Position numbers and translations under genes: made by a program. This document shows positions 6,370-13,603 of a DNA stretch of 16,607 nucleotides, in pieces. The notes beneath the pieces were generated by a model. The model saw only the letters and a list, made by a program, of their open reading frames with translations, was not told the DNA's origin and searched no databases. Origin of the DNA: an uncultured Bacteroidota bacterium. Lineage in GTDB: Bacteria; Bacteroidota; Bacteroidia; Chitinophagales; Chitinophagaceae. The stretch's first letter is position 1. Each line of letters opens with the position of its first letter. The stretch covers positions 1 to 16,607 of the forward strand of contig CAIZLI010000324.1 of NCBI GenBank assembly GCA_903933765.1. The letters run 5' to 3'.

Positions 6370-7719
6370 ATGTCATCCAACTACGATAATAATTTTTCTA
6401 AAGGAACCGACCTTGCTGTGATTATTTTATATATGCTCATGGCCTGTATTGGTATCCTTGCTATTTTTATGGTTGAATACAATCCCAATTCCGATTGGGC
6501 AACAAGTTTCATCAGTGGAAAAACGAGTTATAGTAAACAATTCTTTTTTTTAATTTTTTGTTCTTTTGTTGCAGTTTTTATTTTATTAGTAGACAGTAAA
6601 GTTTTTACTGCACTAGCAAACATATTATTTGCAGGTGGCCTCTTATTGATGTTAGCCACCTTTGTGATTGGAAAAGAAATCAATGGATCAAAAAGTTGGA
6701 TACCTATTGCAGGCGGATTTAATTTACAACCAGCCGAATTGTGTAAAATTTTTACTGCACTTGCTTTAGCCAAATTTATCTCAAGGCCAGAAACCGATTT
6801 TACAAAACTTAAATCCCATTTAATTGCAGGAGCGATGATTGCATTGCCAGCAATACTATCCATTGGTCAACATGAATTAGGTTTGGCCTTGGTATACAGT
6901 GCTTTCATATTTGCGATGTATAGAGAAGGTTTGCCCCCATTTATACTCATTGTTTTATTATCATTTGCAATACTTGTCATTGCAACCTTATTAATAGAAC
7001 CTACGCTATTAGCGATCATTTTATCTGTGATTGCAGGACTCATTTTATTGTATTTAGGCAAACGTTTAAAACGCAATAAACAACTCATTGTAATTATCGT
7101 CAGTATATGGTTGATTTGTGTAGGCACGGTTCGTTTTGCAGTGCCTTATATTTTTAATAATGTATTTGAATGCTATCAAACAACGAGAATTTATAGCATG
7201 GTTGGAAAAGAGTACGATTGTGGTTTGAATCAAAAAGCAGCCGCTAGTTTCGTTGAAAGTGGTAAAAAAAGCAGGAAGCCAGACGACTACAATGTGAAAC
7301 AAAGTAAAATTGCAATAGGGTCTGGAGGATTTTGGGGAAGGGGCTTTTTAAAAGGCACGCAAACCAGGGGCAAATATGTTCCAGAGCAAAATACAGATTT
7401 TATTTTCACTTCTATCGGCGAAGCATTTGGGTTTGTAGGCACGTTTACTTTTTTAGGATTGTATTTATTTTTCTTGTTTAGATTAATTCGTATCGCTGAA
7501 AGACAAAGAAGTACATTCTCTAGGGTGTATGCCTATAGCGTTGTTGGGATTTTCTTTTTTCATATCGCTGTCAATATCAGTATGACCATTGGTTTATTCC
7601 CTGTAGTAGGTATCCCATTGCCATTGATCAGTTATGGCGGATCTTCCTTACTTACATTTACTGCTTTGGTATTTATTTTACTAAGATTGGATGCAGATAG
7701 ACAAATGGTACTTCGATAA
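6370..7719 (+). CDS. rodA: SEDS-family peptidoglycan glycosyltransferase RodA
   Basis: RodA polymerises lipid II into glycan strands at the elongasome, paired with PBP2. The 449-aa protein has about ten membrane helices. Conserved family features are the NGSKSWIPI loop (105-113), QPAELCKI (120-127), the large periplasmic loop with QSKIAIGSGG (311-320) and VPEQNTDFIF (337-346), and a long C-terminal signature at 402-426 ending ISYGGSS. Asp343 in NTDFIF aligns with the Asp considered catalytic in SEDS proteins. The motif normally read as QPDLG or similar is QHELG here (167-171). The protein is longer than the roughly 370-aa E. coli RodA, partly from an extended charged loop at about 264-310 containing Cys268 and Cys284. 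The gene is the last of the elongasome operon; no terminator follows. Confidence 0.95.
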   Translation: MSSNYDNNFSKGTDLAVIILYMLMACIGILAIFMVEYNPNSDWATSFISGKTSYSKQFFFLIFCSFVAVFILLVDSKVFTALANILFAGGLLLMLATFVIGKEINGSKSWIPIAGGFNLQPAELCKIFTALALAKFISRPETDFTKLKSHLIAGAMIALPAILSIGQHELGLALVYSAFIFAMYREGLPPFILIVLLSFAILVIATLLIEPTLLAIILSVIAGLILLYLGKRLKRNKQLIVIIVSIWLICVGTVRFAVPYIFNNVFECYQTTRIYSMVGKEYDCGLNQKAAASFVESGKKSRKPDDYNVKQSKIAIGSGGFWGRGFLKGTQTRGKYVPEQNTDFIFTSIGEAFGFVGTFTFLGLYLFFLFRLIRIAERQRSTFSRVYAYSVVGIFFFHIAVNISMTIGLFPVVGIPLPLISYGGSSLLTFTALVFILLRLDADRQMVLR

Positions 7720-7722
7720 TTG

Positions 7723-7730
7723 TATTTTTG
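7723..7730 (+). promoter_or_regulatory. Perfect -7 element in front of the MBL-fold gene
   Basis: TATTTTTG fits TAnnTTTG exactly and starts 4 nt after the rodA stop. Only 4 nt separate it from the ATG at 7735, so transcription would start at or within a few bases of the start codon, producing a leaderless or nearly leaderless mRNA. A TTG at the usual -33 spacing is not seen. Confidence 0.45.
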
Positions 7731-7734
7731 CAGC

Positions 7735-8478
7735 ATGCGTATTCATCCATTATCAGAAGGCAGTTTTAGTATTGATCAAACCAAAGTATTTGTTCCATTT
7801 GACACCCAAAGAGAACAAATCCAAGACCGTCCCAAAGGAAGCATTCTTGTAGAGATTCAACCCTTTGTAGTCATTACCGAAAAGGATATCATTTTATTAG
7901 ATACAGGCCTGGGGTATATGAACGCACAAGGGGTTTTGCAGATTCACGAAAATTTAATGGCCATTGGGATCAATCCAAGTTCGGTAACCAAAGTATTTAT
8001 GAGTCACTTACATAAGGACCACGCAGGTGGGATGAGTTATGTGGATGCGATATCTAAAGAACGTTATGTGAGTTTTCCATATGCCACCTATTATGTACAA
8101 AAAAGAGAATTTGAATTGGCCATGACCAATCCTACTGCCTCTTATATAAAAGAACAATTTGAGTTCTTAACTGATTTTTCAAAAGTGGTTTGGCTAGATG
8201 ATGACCAAGGTGTCATTGATGATAGCATTCATTATTTGCTTACAGGCGGTCATTGTCCTTTTCATCAAGTAGCTTGGATCAAAGAGGATGGGGCACAATT
8301 TTTCTTTGGTGCAGATGTGGCGCCACAATTACAACAAATCAAATCGAAGTTTGTTGCCAAGTATGATATGGATGGAAAATTGGCCATGGAATGGAGACAA
8401 AAGTGGTGGGAGCAAGGACAAAAAGAAGGTTGGCAATTTGCATTTTACCACGATATCAAACATCCATTGTTTAAATAG
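7735..8478 (+). CDS. Metallo-beta-lactamase-fold metal-dependent hydrolase
   Basis: This is a 247-aa soluble hydrolase of the MBL superfamily with a full set of di-metal ligands: HLHKDH (91-96), His173 in TGGHCPFH, Asp194 in FFGADV and His239 in FYHDIKHP. It has no signal peptide, so it is probably cytoplasmic. The length and the H-x-H-x-D-H / H / D / H layout resemble the lactonase-like and general hydrolase branch rather than true beta-lactamases or RNase J/Z. The substrate cannot be told. The frame is open from a TTG at 7720, but that codon precedes the promoter-like TATTTTTG, so ATG 7735 is chosen. The last 8 bp overlap the end of the opposing DNA glycosylase gene. It may also be reached by read-through from rodA, 15 bp upstream. 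Confidence 0.85.
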   Translation: MRIHPLSEGSFSIDQTKVFVPFDTQREQIQDRPKGSILVEIQPFVVITEKDIILLDTGLGYMNAQGVLQIHENLMAIGINPSSVTKVFMSHLHKDHAGGMSYVDAISKERYVSFPYATYYVQKREFELAMTNPTASYIKEQFEFLTDFSKVVWLDDDQGVIDDSIHYLLTGGHCPFHQVAWIKEDGAQFFFGADVAPQLQQIKSKFVAKYDMDGKLAMEWRQKWWEQGQKEGWQFAFYHDIKHPLFK

Positions 8479-9067
8479 CACCTTGGTCCTTCCATTGCCA
8501 TAAATGCAAACAGGCATAACTGCTATAAGGTGTATACTTACTTGAAATAGCCAACATCTTGGTATGCAATTCCTTCTTGGTTTCAAATTTGATTTTGTAC
8601 AATCTTGTCATTGCTTGTTGTATCCCTAAATCATCCACAGCAAAGACATCTTCTTGACCTAGACTAAATAACATCAACATTTGAACCGTCCATTTACCTA
8701 CCCCTTTAATTTGCGTTAACAAATCAATGATGGCATCTGGCTCCATCGCATACAATTGTTTATCCGTAATTTGATTTGCAATAAAAAATTCAGCTACATT
8801 TTGGATATAATGCACTTTAGATTGACTCAATCCAATGGATCTAAGATTCGTACATTTTAAAACCTGTTCACAACTAGGCTCTTTGCCATCAAATAAAGCT
8901 AAAAAACGACTAAAAATGATGGCTGCCACTTTTGTACTCAATTGCTGACTTATAATACTAGCCATTAAACGAACAGGGGTATTTTTTCTTTTCTTGATCG
9001 TATGGTTCGCTTCGGCTAATAAAGGAGCAAATTTTTTATCCTTTTTTAAGTGTTGTTGATAGTCCAT
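8471..9067 (-). CDS. DNA-3-methyladenine glycosylase II-like (HhH-GPD, AlkA family)
   Basis: This is a base-excision repair glycosylase that would remove alkylated purines. The 198-aa protein is all-helical, with the helix-hairpin-helix at about 112-130 (LLTQIKGVGKWTVQML) and the catalytic region DVFAVDDLGIQQAM (140-153); Asp146, or less likely Asp145, is the expected catalytic residue. The early ASIISQQLSTKVA segment (36-48) matches the family's conserved first helices. It lacks the N-terminal domain of E. coli AlkA and the four-cysteine iron-sulfur cluster of the Nth/MutY branch, so it is the short AlkA-like form common in Bacteroidota. ATG 9067 gives a compact start. It converges on the MBL-fold gene with an 8-bp overlap of the ends and diverges from the DUF4440 gene across 62 bp. 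Confidence 0.88.
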   Translation of the reverse strand: MDYQQHLKKDKKFAPLLAEANHTIKKRKNTPVRLMASIISQQLSTKVAAIIFSRFLALFDGKEPSCEQVLKCTNLRSIGLSQSKVHYIQNVAEFFIANQITDKQLYAMEPDAIIDLLTQIKGVGKWTVQMLMLFSLGQEDVFAVDDLGIQQAMTRLYKIKFETKKELHTKMLAISSKYTPYSSYACLHLWQWKDQGAI

Positions 9068-9098
9068 TGGTGCAAATTAAGCTGAAATACTTATTTTG
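9067..9098 (+). promoter_or_regulatory. Weak promoter candidate for the DUF4440 gene
   Basis: TTG at 9067-9069 and TTATTTTG at 9091-9098 are 21 nt apart, with one mismatch to the -7 consensus. The predicted start near 9104 leaves about 25 nt before the ATG at 9130. The spacing is acceptable but the match is imperfect, and the TTG overlaps the opposing glycosylase start codon. Confidence 0.35.
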
Positions 9099-9129
9099 AG
9101 TTAAGTTTAAACCAACAAAAACTAAAATC

Positions 9130-9576
9130 ATGCTCAAGAAAATACTCATTTTGTTACTTGTATGCATTGCACAAAATGCAATTGCACAGTCTAAAGACGA
9201 AAAAGGAATTTTAAAAGACAAAGAAGCGATTTTAAATTTATTAGCAGCACAAGTAGAATTTTGGAATAAGGGGGATGTCAACCAATTCATGCAAGGCTAT
9301 TGGGAAAACGATAGCTTAATGTTTGTGGGAAAAGATGGTGTGACTTACGGATACAATAAAACCCTAGCGAACTATAAAAAGAATTACCCAGATAAGGCTT
9401 ATATGGGCACATTAAAATTTACACTACTTTCCGTAGAACCTCTGAACAAAGATTATTATAGTGTTATTGGAAAATGGGAACTCACCAGATCCGTCGGAAA
9501 TGTGGGTGGACATTATACTTTGTTATTTAAAAAAATAAACGGACAATGGAAGATCATTTTAGATCACAGTAGCTAA
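9130..9576 (+). CDS. Secreted DUF4440 / SnoaL-like (NTF2-fold) protein
   Basis: The 148-aa product starts with a clear Sec signal peptide: MLKK, a leucine/isoleucine-rich core and a likely cleavage after AIA at residue 19. The mature part has the cone-shaped NTF2-like pattern of DUF4440 proteins. A first helix (about 27-46) leads into FWNKGDVNQFMQGYWENDSL, followed by MFVGKDGVTYG, a paired KWELTR strand and a final GGHYTLLFKKINGQWKIILD strand. Proteins of this family are often small periplasmic or secreted proteins of unknown role, and some relatives are enzymes such as isomerases; no catalytic set is obvious here. No lipobox is present. It is a single gene, convergent with the minus-strand small membrane protein gene only 7 bp downstream, with no terminator between them. 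Confidence 0.8.
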   Translation: MLKKILILLLVCIAQNAIAQSKDEKGILKDKEAILNLLAAQVEFWNKGDVNQFMQGYWENDSLMFVGKDGVTYGYNKTLANYKKNYPDKAYMGTLKFTLLSVEPLNKDYYSVIGKWELTRSVGNVGGHYTLLFKKINGQWKIILDHSS

Positions 9577-9583
9577 GTATAAG

Positions 9584-9814
9584 TTAGTGTGAAAAATCAA
9601 TCGGGTCCTTCCATGTCTTATAGAGTAAAAAGAAATAGCCTCCTGTACTAAGTATTAAAAAAACATAATACAGGTAATTAAACCATTGCCAGTCTGCTTC
9701 TACAAAGGCATAGCCAAGCATGATACCCAATGTGGAATTGAGCCCCATCCAGACAAGCGTAAAGCCAATGGTTCTGGATATCCTATTTAAAAATGCCATT
9801 ACTTCTGGATCCAT
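9584..9814 (-). CDS. Small two-helix membrane protein, unknown function
   Basis: I do not recognise a named family. The 76-aa product starts MDPEVMAFLNRISRTIGFTL and has two hydrophobic stretches, about 15-36 and 45-65. A short loop (about 37-44) contains the acidic EAD, and the tail TWKDPIDFSH is short and polar. The distribution of charges suggests a hairpin in the inner membrane. Its ATG shares one base with the stop of the preceding M23 peptidase gene (TAATG at 9812-9816 on the minus strand), so it is very probably translated by coupling from that message. The length, clean boundaries and coupling argue that it is real. Its role may relate to the peptidase or to the envelope, but this is inference only. 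Confidence 0.75.
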   Translation of the reverse strand: MDPEVMAFLNRISRTIGFTLVWMGLNSTLGIMLGYAFVEADWQWFNYLYYVFLILSTGGYFFLLYKTWKDPIDFSH

Positions 9815-10785
9815 TAGTCTAAACTTTGTTTATTTGCTGCAGCTTCTTTTAATAAGCGATCAAACTGTGCAGGGGTTAAATCATTGAAGAAATAATAAAC
9901 AGGATCTACTTTAGCGCCTCGCTTAATCACTTCATAATGCAAATGCGGTCCAGTACTCTTACCTGTACTTCCTATATAGCCAATCACTTCTCCCCTTTTG
10001 ACAGACTGCCCCACTCTTGCTTTCACCCTCACCATATGTGCATATAAAGTTTGGAAACCATAGCCGTGATTGATGACAACTTTATTGCCATAGCCGTCTG
10101 TATTGAATCCAGCTACTTGCACCACACCGTCAGATGTAGCATAAATTGGTGTTCCAGTTGGTGCAGAAAAATCTAATCCCGCATGTAATCTAAAGTCTTT
10201 ATAAACAGGGTCGATTCTGTAACCAAATCCTGATGCAACACGTTTCATATTTTTATTACTCACCGGTTGAATGGCTGGAATAGCTCTTAATAATTTTGCT
10301 TTGTTCTTAACCATCACCGTAATTTCGGTAAATGATTGGTCTTGAAAAGACATCCTTAAACTTAAATTATTCAATTGATTGCGCATGTTCTCAATCAGGG
10401 CGGTATTGGATAAGCTTTGGATCAATCGTATCTCATTTTTAGCCAACATGTCTTTTACCCTTGCACTATCCGGAATGGGCGTTGCTTCAAAAATGGAACG
10501 GTATACTTCATTGTCTCTTTGTTCTAATTCCACCATTTGCAATTCCAACTGCTTCATACGTTCTTGCAAAACGGCATAGCTCTCTTTGTAGGCAGTATTT
10601 TGTTGTCTTAATAACCTTTCTTTAGGGGAGTCGATAAACTTAAATAAAATAGCCACAAAAAGGACACCCACTGCAAGAGATGCAATGACAAAACCGATGG
10701 TTTGCAAAAGCCTTACTTTAAGGGGTACTTCGATTTTTTCGAACCTTAAAGTATGGGTGTTAAAGAAATATTTTATTTTCTTCAT
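9814..10785 (-). CDS. Membrane-anchored M23 (LytM-type) peptidoglycan endopeptidase
   Basis: This 323-aa protein would cleave peptide cross-bridges of peptidoglycan, or regulate such cleavage, in the periplasm. It has a cytoplasmic start with a basic stretch, one membrane helix (about 27-50), a coiled coil (about 53-92, rich in Gln, Glu, Leu and Arg), a linker and a C-terminal M23 domain (about 184-300). The zinc and catalytic residues are all present: His201 and Asp205 in HAGLDF, His250 in LYAHM, and His281/His283 in HLHYE. It is therefore predicted active, unlike degenerate LytM regulators. The architecture resembles MepM/NlpD-like proteins. The start ATG at 10785 lies about 77 nt downstream of a perfect minus-strand TATCTTTG. 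The 76-aa membrane protein gene follows with a 1-nt overlap. Confidence 0.92.
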   Translation of the reverse strand: MKKIKYFFNTHTLRFEKIEVPLKVRLLQTIGFVIASLAVGVLFVAILFKFIDSPKERLLRQQNTAYKESYAVLQERMKQLELQMVELEQRDNEVYRSIFEATPIPDSARVKDMLAKNEIRLIQSLSNTALIENMRNQLNNLSLRMSFQDQSFTEITVMVKNKAKLLRAIPAIQPVSNKNMKRVASGFGYRIDPVYKDFRLHAGLDFSAPTGTPIYATSDGVVQVAGFNTDGYGNKVVINHGYGFQTLYAHMVRVKARVGQSVKRGEVIGYIGSTGKSTGPHLHYEVIKRGAKVDPVYYFFNDLTPAQFDRLLKEAAANKQSLD

Positions 10786-10834
10786 GAAGCGTGATTATTT
10801 GCCTTCTAAAGTCACAAAAAATGGCTCAAATGCT

Positions 10835-10842
10835 TACCTTTG
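10835..10842 (+). promoter_or_regulatory. Perfect -7 element for alaS
   Basis: TACCTTTG matches TAnnTTTG exactly. Transcription would begin near 10849, giving a leader of about 57 nt before the alaS ATG at 10906. No TTG sits at the usual -33 position. It faces the minus-strand element at 10862-10869, so the two polymerase footprints would overlap. Confidence 0.5.
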
Positions 10843-10861
10843 GGGACGATTAGAAACGCTA

Positions 10862-10869
10862 CAAAGATA
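10862..10869 (-). promoter_or_regulatory. Perfect -7 element for the M23 peptidase gene
   Basis: On the minus strand this reads TATCTTTG, an exact TAnnTTTG match. Transcription would start near 10855, with a leader of about 70 nt to the M23 ATG at 10785. A TTTG lies upstream on the same strand, but with only about 15 nt spacing. Confidence 0.5.
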
Positions 10870-10905
10870 GCTTTTTAATTAGCTCAAAGCTTAAAAAAAC
10901 GTCCC

Positions 10906-13599
10906 ATGATGAAGAGTTCAGAAATAAGACAACAGTTTTTAGATTTTTTCGAATCCAAAGGACATGTCATTGTCCCATCGGCCCCTATTGTTGTAAAAAA
11001 CGACCCCACTTTATTGTTTACCAATTCGGGCATGAACCAATTCAAGGATTATTTTTTAGGTAACCAAGCACCAAAGCATTCAAAAATTGCTGATACCCAA
11101 AAATGTTTAAGGGTGAGCGGTAAGCACAATGATTTAGAAGAAGTGGGCGTAGACACCTACCACCATACCATGTTTGAGATGTTAGGCAACTGGAGTTTCG
11201 GAGATTATTTTAAAGCCGAAGCCATTGCATGGAGTTGGGAATTGTTAACCAAGGTATATCAACTTGACCCAAATAAATTGTATGTATCCGTATTCGAAGG
11301 GGATGCATTAGAAAACTTACCGCCTTCAAGTATTGCATTAGAAGAATGGAAAAAATGGGTATCTGTAGACAAAATTATTTACGGTAATAAAAAAGATAAT
11401 TTCTGGGAAATGGGTGATACTGGGCCATGTGGACCATGTAGTGAAATTCATATTGACATGCGCTCTGACGAAGAGATTGCATTGATTCCTGGACGTGAAT
11501 TAGTAAACAAGGACCATCCTCAAGTCATAGAAATATGGAACAATGTGTTTATGCAGTACAATCGTAAAAAAGATGGTACTCTAGAACCCTTGCCTAATAA
11601 GCATGTAGATACAGGGATGGGTTTTGAAAGATTGGTTCGTGCAATACAAAATAAAAAAAGTAATTACGATACAGATGTTTTTACCGGCACCATTGATGCT
11701 GTTGCTGCCATCACAGGTAAGGTCTATGATTTTGGTGATAGTAAAGAAGCAGTTGCATTTCGTGTATTAGCAGACCATATTCGTGCTATTGCATTTGCGA
11801 TTGCAGATGGACAATTGCCTTCTAATACCGGCGCTGGCTATGTGATTCGAAGAATTTTAAGAAGGGCTGTACGATACTATTATTCATATTTGGATTATAA
11901 GCGTCCATTGCTATTTCAATTAATGCCTTTATTAGCAAAACAATTTGAACATGTATTCCCTGAGTTAAATCAACAATTAGATTTTGTAACCAAGGTAATT
12001 AAAGAAGAAGAGGAAGGTTTTTTAAGAACCTTAGAAAAGGGATTGAAGCGTATGGATGATATCATTCATACCCAAGCTAAAAATAGTGTGGTAGAAGGGC
12101 AATTGGTTTTTGAATTGTTTGACACTTTCGGATTCCCAGTTGACTTAACAAGATTGATTGCAAGTGAAAATGAACTTTTGATAGACGAAGCTGGTTTCGA
12201 GCAAGAGATGCAACAACAAAAAGACAGAAGTAGAGCTGCTACTGCCATTGATACAGGTGATTGGATGCAAGTAGGTGAAGATGCAGTTACTACATTTATT
12301 GGTTACACCGAAACAGAAGCAACCACCCCAATTATAAAATACAGAAGTGTTAAGGCAAAAGGTAAAGAAGCCTACCAATGGGTATTGGCAACCACGCCAT
12401 TTTATGCAGAAAGTGGAGGTCAGGTGGGAGACAAAGGTCAATTGACATTTGAAGATGGTACCGTGCTTGCTGTAACAGATACTAAAAAAGAAAATAATTT
12501 ATTCATTCATTTTACAGAAAGCCTACCTGCTACTATTGGTAGCACTGTAAAAGCAACAGTAGATCGAACTTTAAGAACACATACCACTCAACACCATTCT
12601 GCTACGCACTTACTACATGCTGCTTTAAGAACCGTATTAGGAAAGCATGTTGCACAAAAAGGAAGTTTAGTGCATGCAGAACAATTGCGTTTTGACTTTT
12701 CTCATTTTGCAAAAATGACCAATGAGGAAATTGAAGCTGTTACAAAATTGGTAAATGAAAAAGTGAAAGAGAATGTACCTGTGGTCATTAAAGAAATGAG
12801 TAAAGATGAGGCGATTGCCCTTGGCGCGATGGCTTTATTTGGTGAAAAATATGGCGACAGGGTTCGTGTGGTGGTGATGGATCCAAATTATTCCATTGAA
12901 TTATGCGGCGGAACACATGTGGGAACCACCGGCGAAATCGGACATTTTGTAATTAAAGCAGAATCCTCTGTAGCTGCAGGTGTAAGAAGAATCGAAGCCG
13001 TTGTAGGACATGCAGCAGAGGCATTTCAAGCAGAAGCGAAAGATAAATTAAGAAAACAAGTTGCTCAATTAGAAGAAGCAAATGCAGTGATTGCAACAAG
13101 CTTAAATAAAAAAGAAGCAAGCAAAGATACCAGCGCCTATTCAATGGATCAGCTTTCAGCTTATATCGTTGAGTTACAAAATCAACAAAAGGAACTGAAG
13201 AAAGCACTAGAGAGTAAAGAAGCTATTCTTGTCAACGAATTGGTAGAGGCACAACAAAATAATTTTGAAATCATTGGAGGCGTAAATTACCTTGGACTTA
13301 AAGTACAATTAAGTCAGATGGATCAATATAAAAAAGCAGCTCAATTATTGACTCAAACAAAGACTGGGGAGGTGATGGTTTTACTAGTAGGTTCTGAAGG
13401 TGAAAAAGCTTTTGCTGCCATCTCTTTGAGTGAAACCTTGGTTGCTGCTAAAAATTGGGAGGCGCCACAATTGATCAAGATCCATGTTGCAGCTTTGATT
13501 AAAGGTGGAGGCGGAGGTCAAAAAACATTGGCTGCAGCTGGAGGTCAGGATGCGAGTCAATTAGACCAAGTATTGTCTACAATCAAATCACTTTTATAG
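10906..13599 (+). CDS. alaS: Alanine-tRNA ligase
   Basis: This cytoplasmic class II synthetase charges tRNA-Ala and edits Ser/Gly mischarging. The 897-aa length is full. The catalytic core has SGMNQFKDYFLG near the N-terminus, KHNDLEEVG, HHTMFEMLGNWSFGDYFK (86-104) and GDTGPCGPCSEIH (170-182). The editing domain carries its zinc ligands: His564 and His568 in HSATH, and Cys667 and His671 in CGGTH. A coiled region and the C-terminal DHHA1-type glycine-rich segment KGGGGGQKTLAAAGGQ (866-881) complete it. Two ATG codons are in tandem (10906 and 10909); the first is taken, but the second would lose only one Met and cannot be excluded. There is no Shine-Dalgarno. gatB follows after 4 nt, so the two are almost certainly co-transcribed. 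Confidence 0.98.
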   Translation: MMKSSEIRQQFLDFFESKGHVIVPSAPIVVKNDPTLLFTNSGMNQFKDYFLGNQAPKHSKIADTQKCLRVSGKHNDLEEVGVDTYHHTMFEMLGNWSFGDYFKAEAIAWSWELLTKVYQLDPNKLYVSVFEGDALENLPPSSIALEEWKKWVSVDKIIYGNKKDNFWEMGDTGPCGPCSEIHIDMRSDEEIALIPGRELVNKDHPQVIEIWNNVFMQYNRKKDGTLEPLPNKHVDTGMGFERLVRAIQNKKSNYDTDVFTGTIDAVAAITGKVYDFGDSKEAVAFRVLADHIRAIAFAIADGQLPSNTGAGYVIRRILRRAVRYYYSYLDYKRPLLFQLMPLLAKQFEHVFPELNQQLDFVTKVIKEEEEGFLRTLEKGLKRMDDIIHTQAKNSVVEGQLVFELFDTFGFPVDLTRLIASENELLIDEAGFEQEMQQQKDRSRAATAIDTGDWMQVGEDAVTTFIGYTETEATTPIIKYRSVKAKGKEAYQWVLATTPFYAESGGQVGDKGQLTFEDGTVLAVTDTKKENNLFIHFTESLPATIGSTVKATVDRTLRTHTTQHHSATHLLHAALRTVLGKHVAQKGSLVHAEQLRFDFSHFAKMTNEEIEAVTKLVNEKVKENVPVVIKEMSKDEAIALGAMALFGEKYGDRVRVVVMDPNYSIELCGGTHVGTTGEIGHFVIKAESSVAAGVRRIEAVVGHAAEAFQAEAKDKLRKQVAQLEEANAVIATSLNKKEASKDTSAYSMDQLSAYIVELQNQQKELKKALESKEAILVNELVEAQQNNFEIIGGVNYLGLKVQLSQMDQYKKAAQLLTQTKTGEVMVLLVGSEGEKAFAAISLSETLVAAKNWEAPQLIKIHVAALIKGGGGGQKTLAAAGGQDASQLDQVLSTIKSLL

Positions 13600-13603
13600 T
13601 GTA

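Noticed and set aside
7720..7734. A TTG start for the MBL-fold gene adding five residues
   Set aside because: The five codons contain a perfect -7 promoter element, and the ATG at 7735 gives the natural start of the fold.
10906..10911. The tandem ATG ATG at the alaS start as a regulatory feature
   Set aside because: Tandem Met codons are common and no leader peptide or attenuator structure accompanies them.
12145..12441. A 98-codon Cys/Phe-rich open frame antisense to alaS
   Set aside because: The composition follows from reversing alaS codons, and nothing suggests a start or a family.
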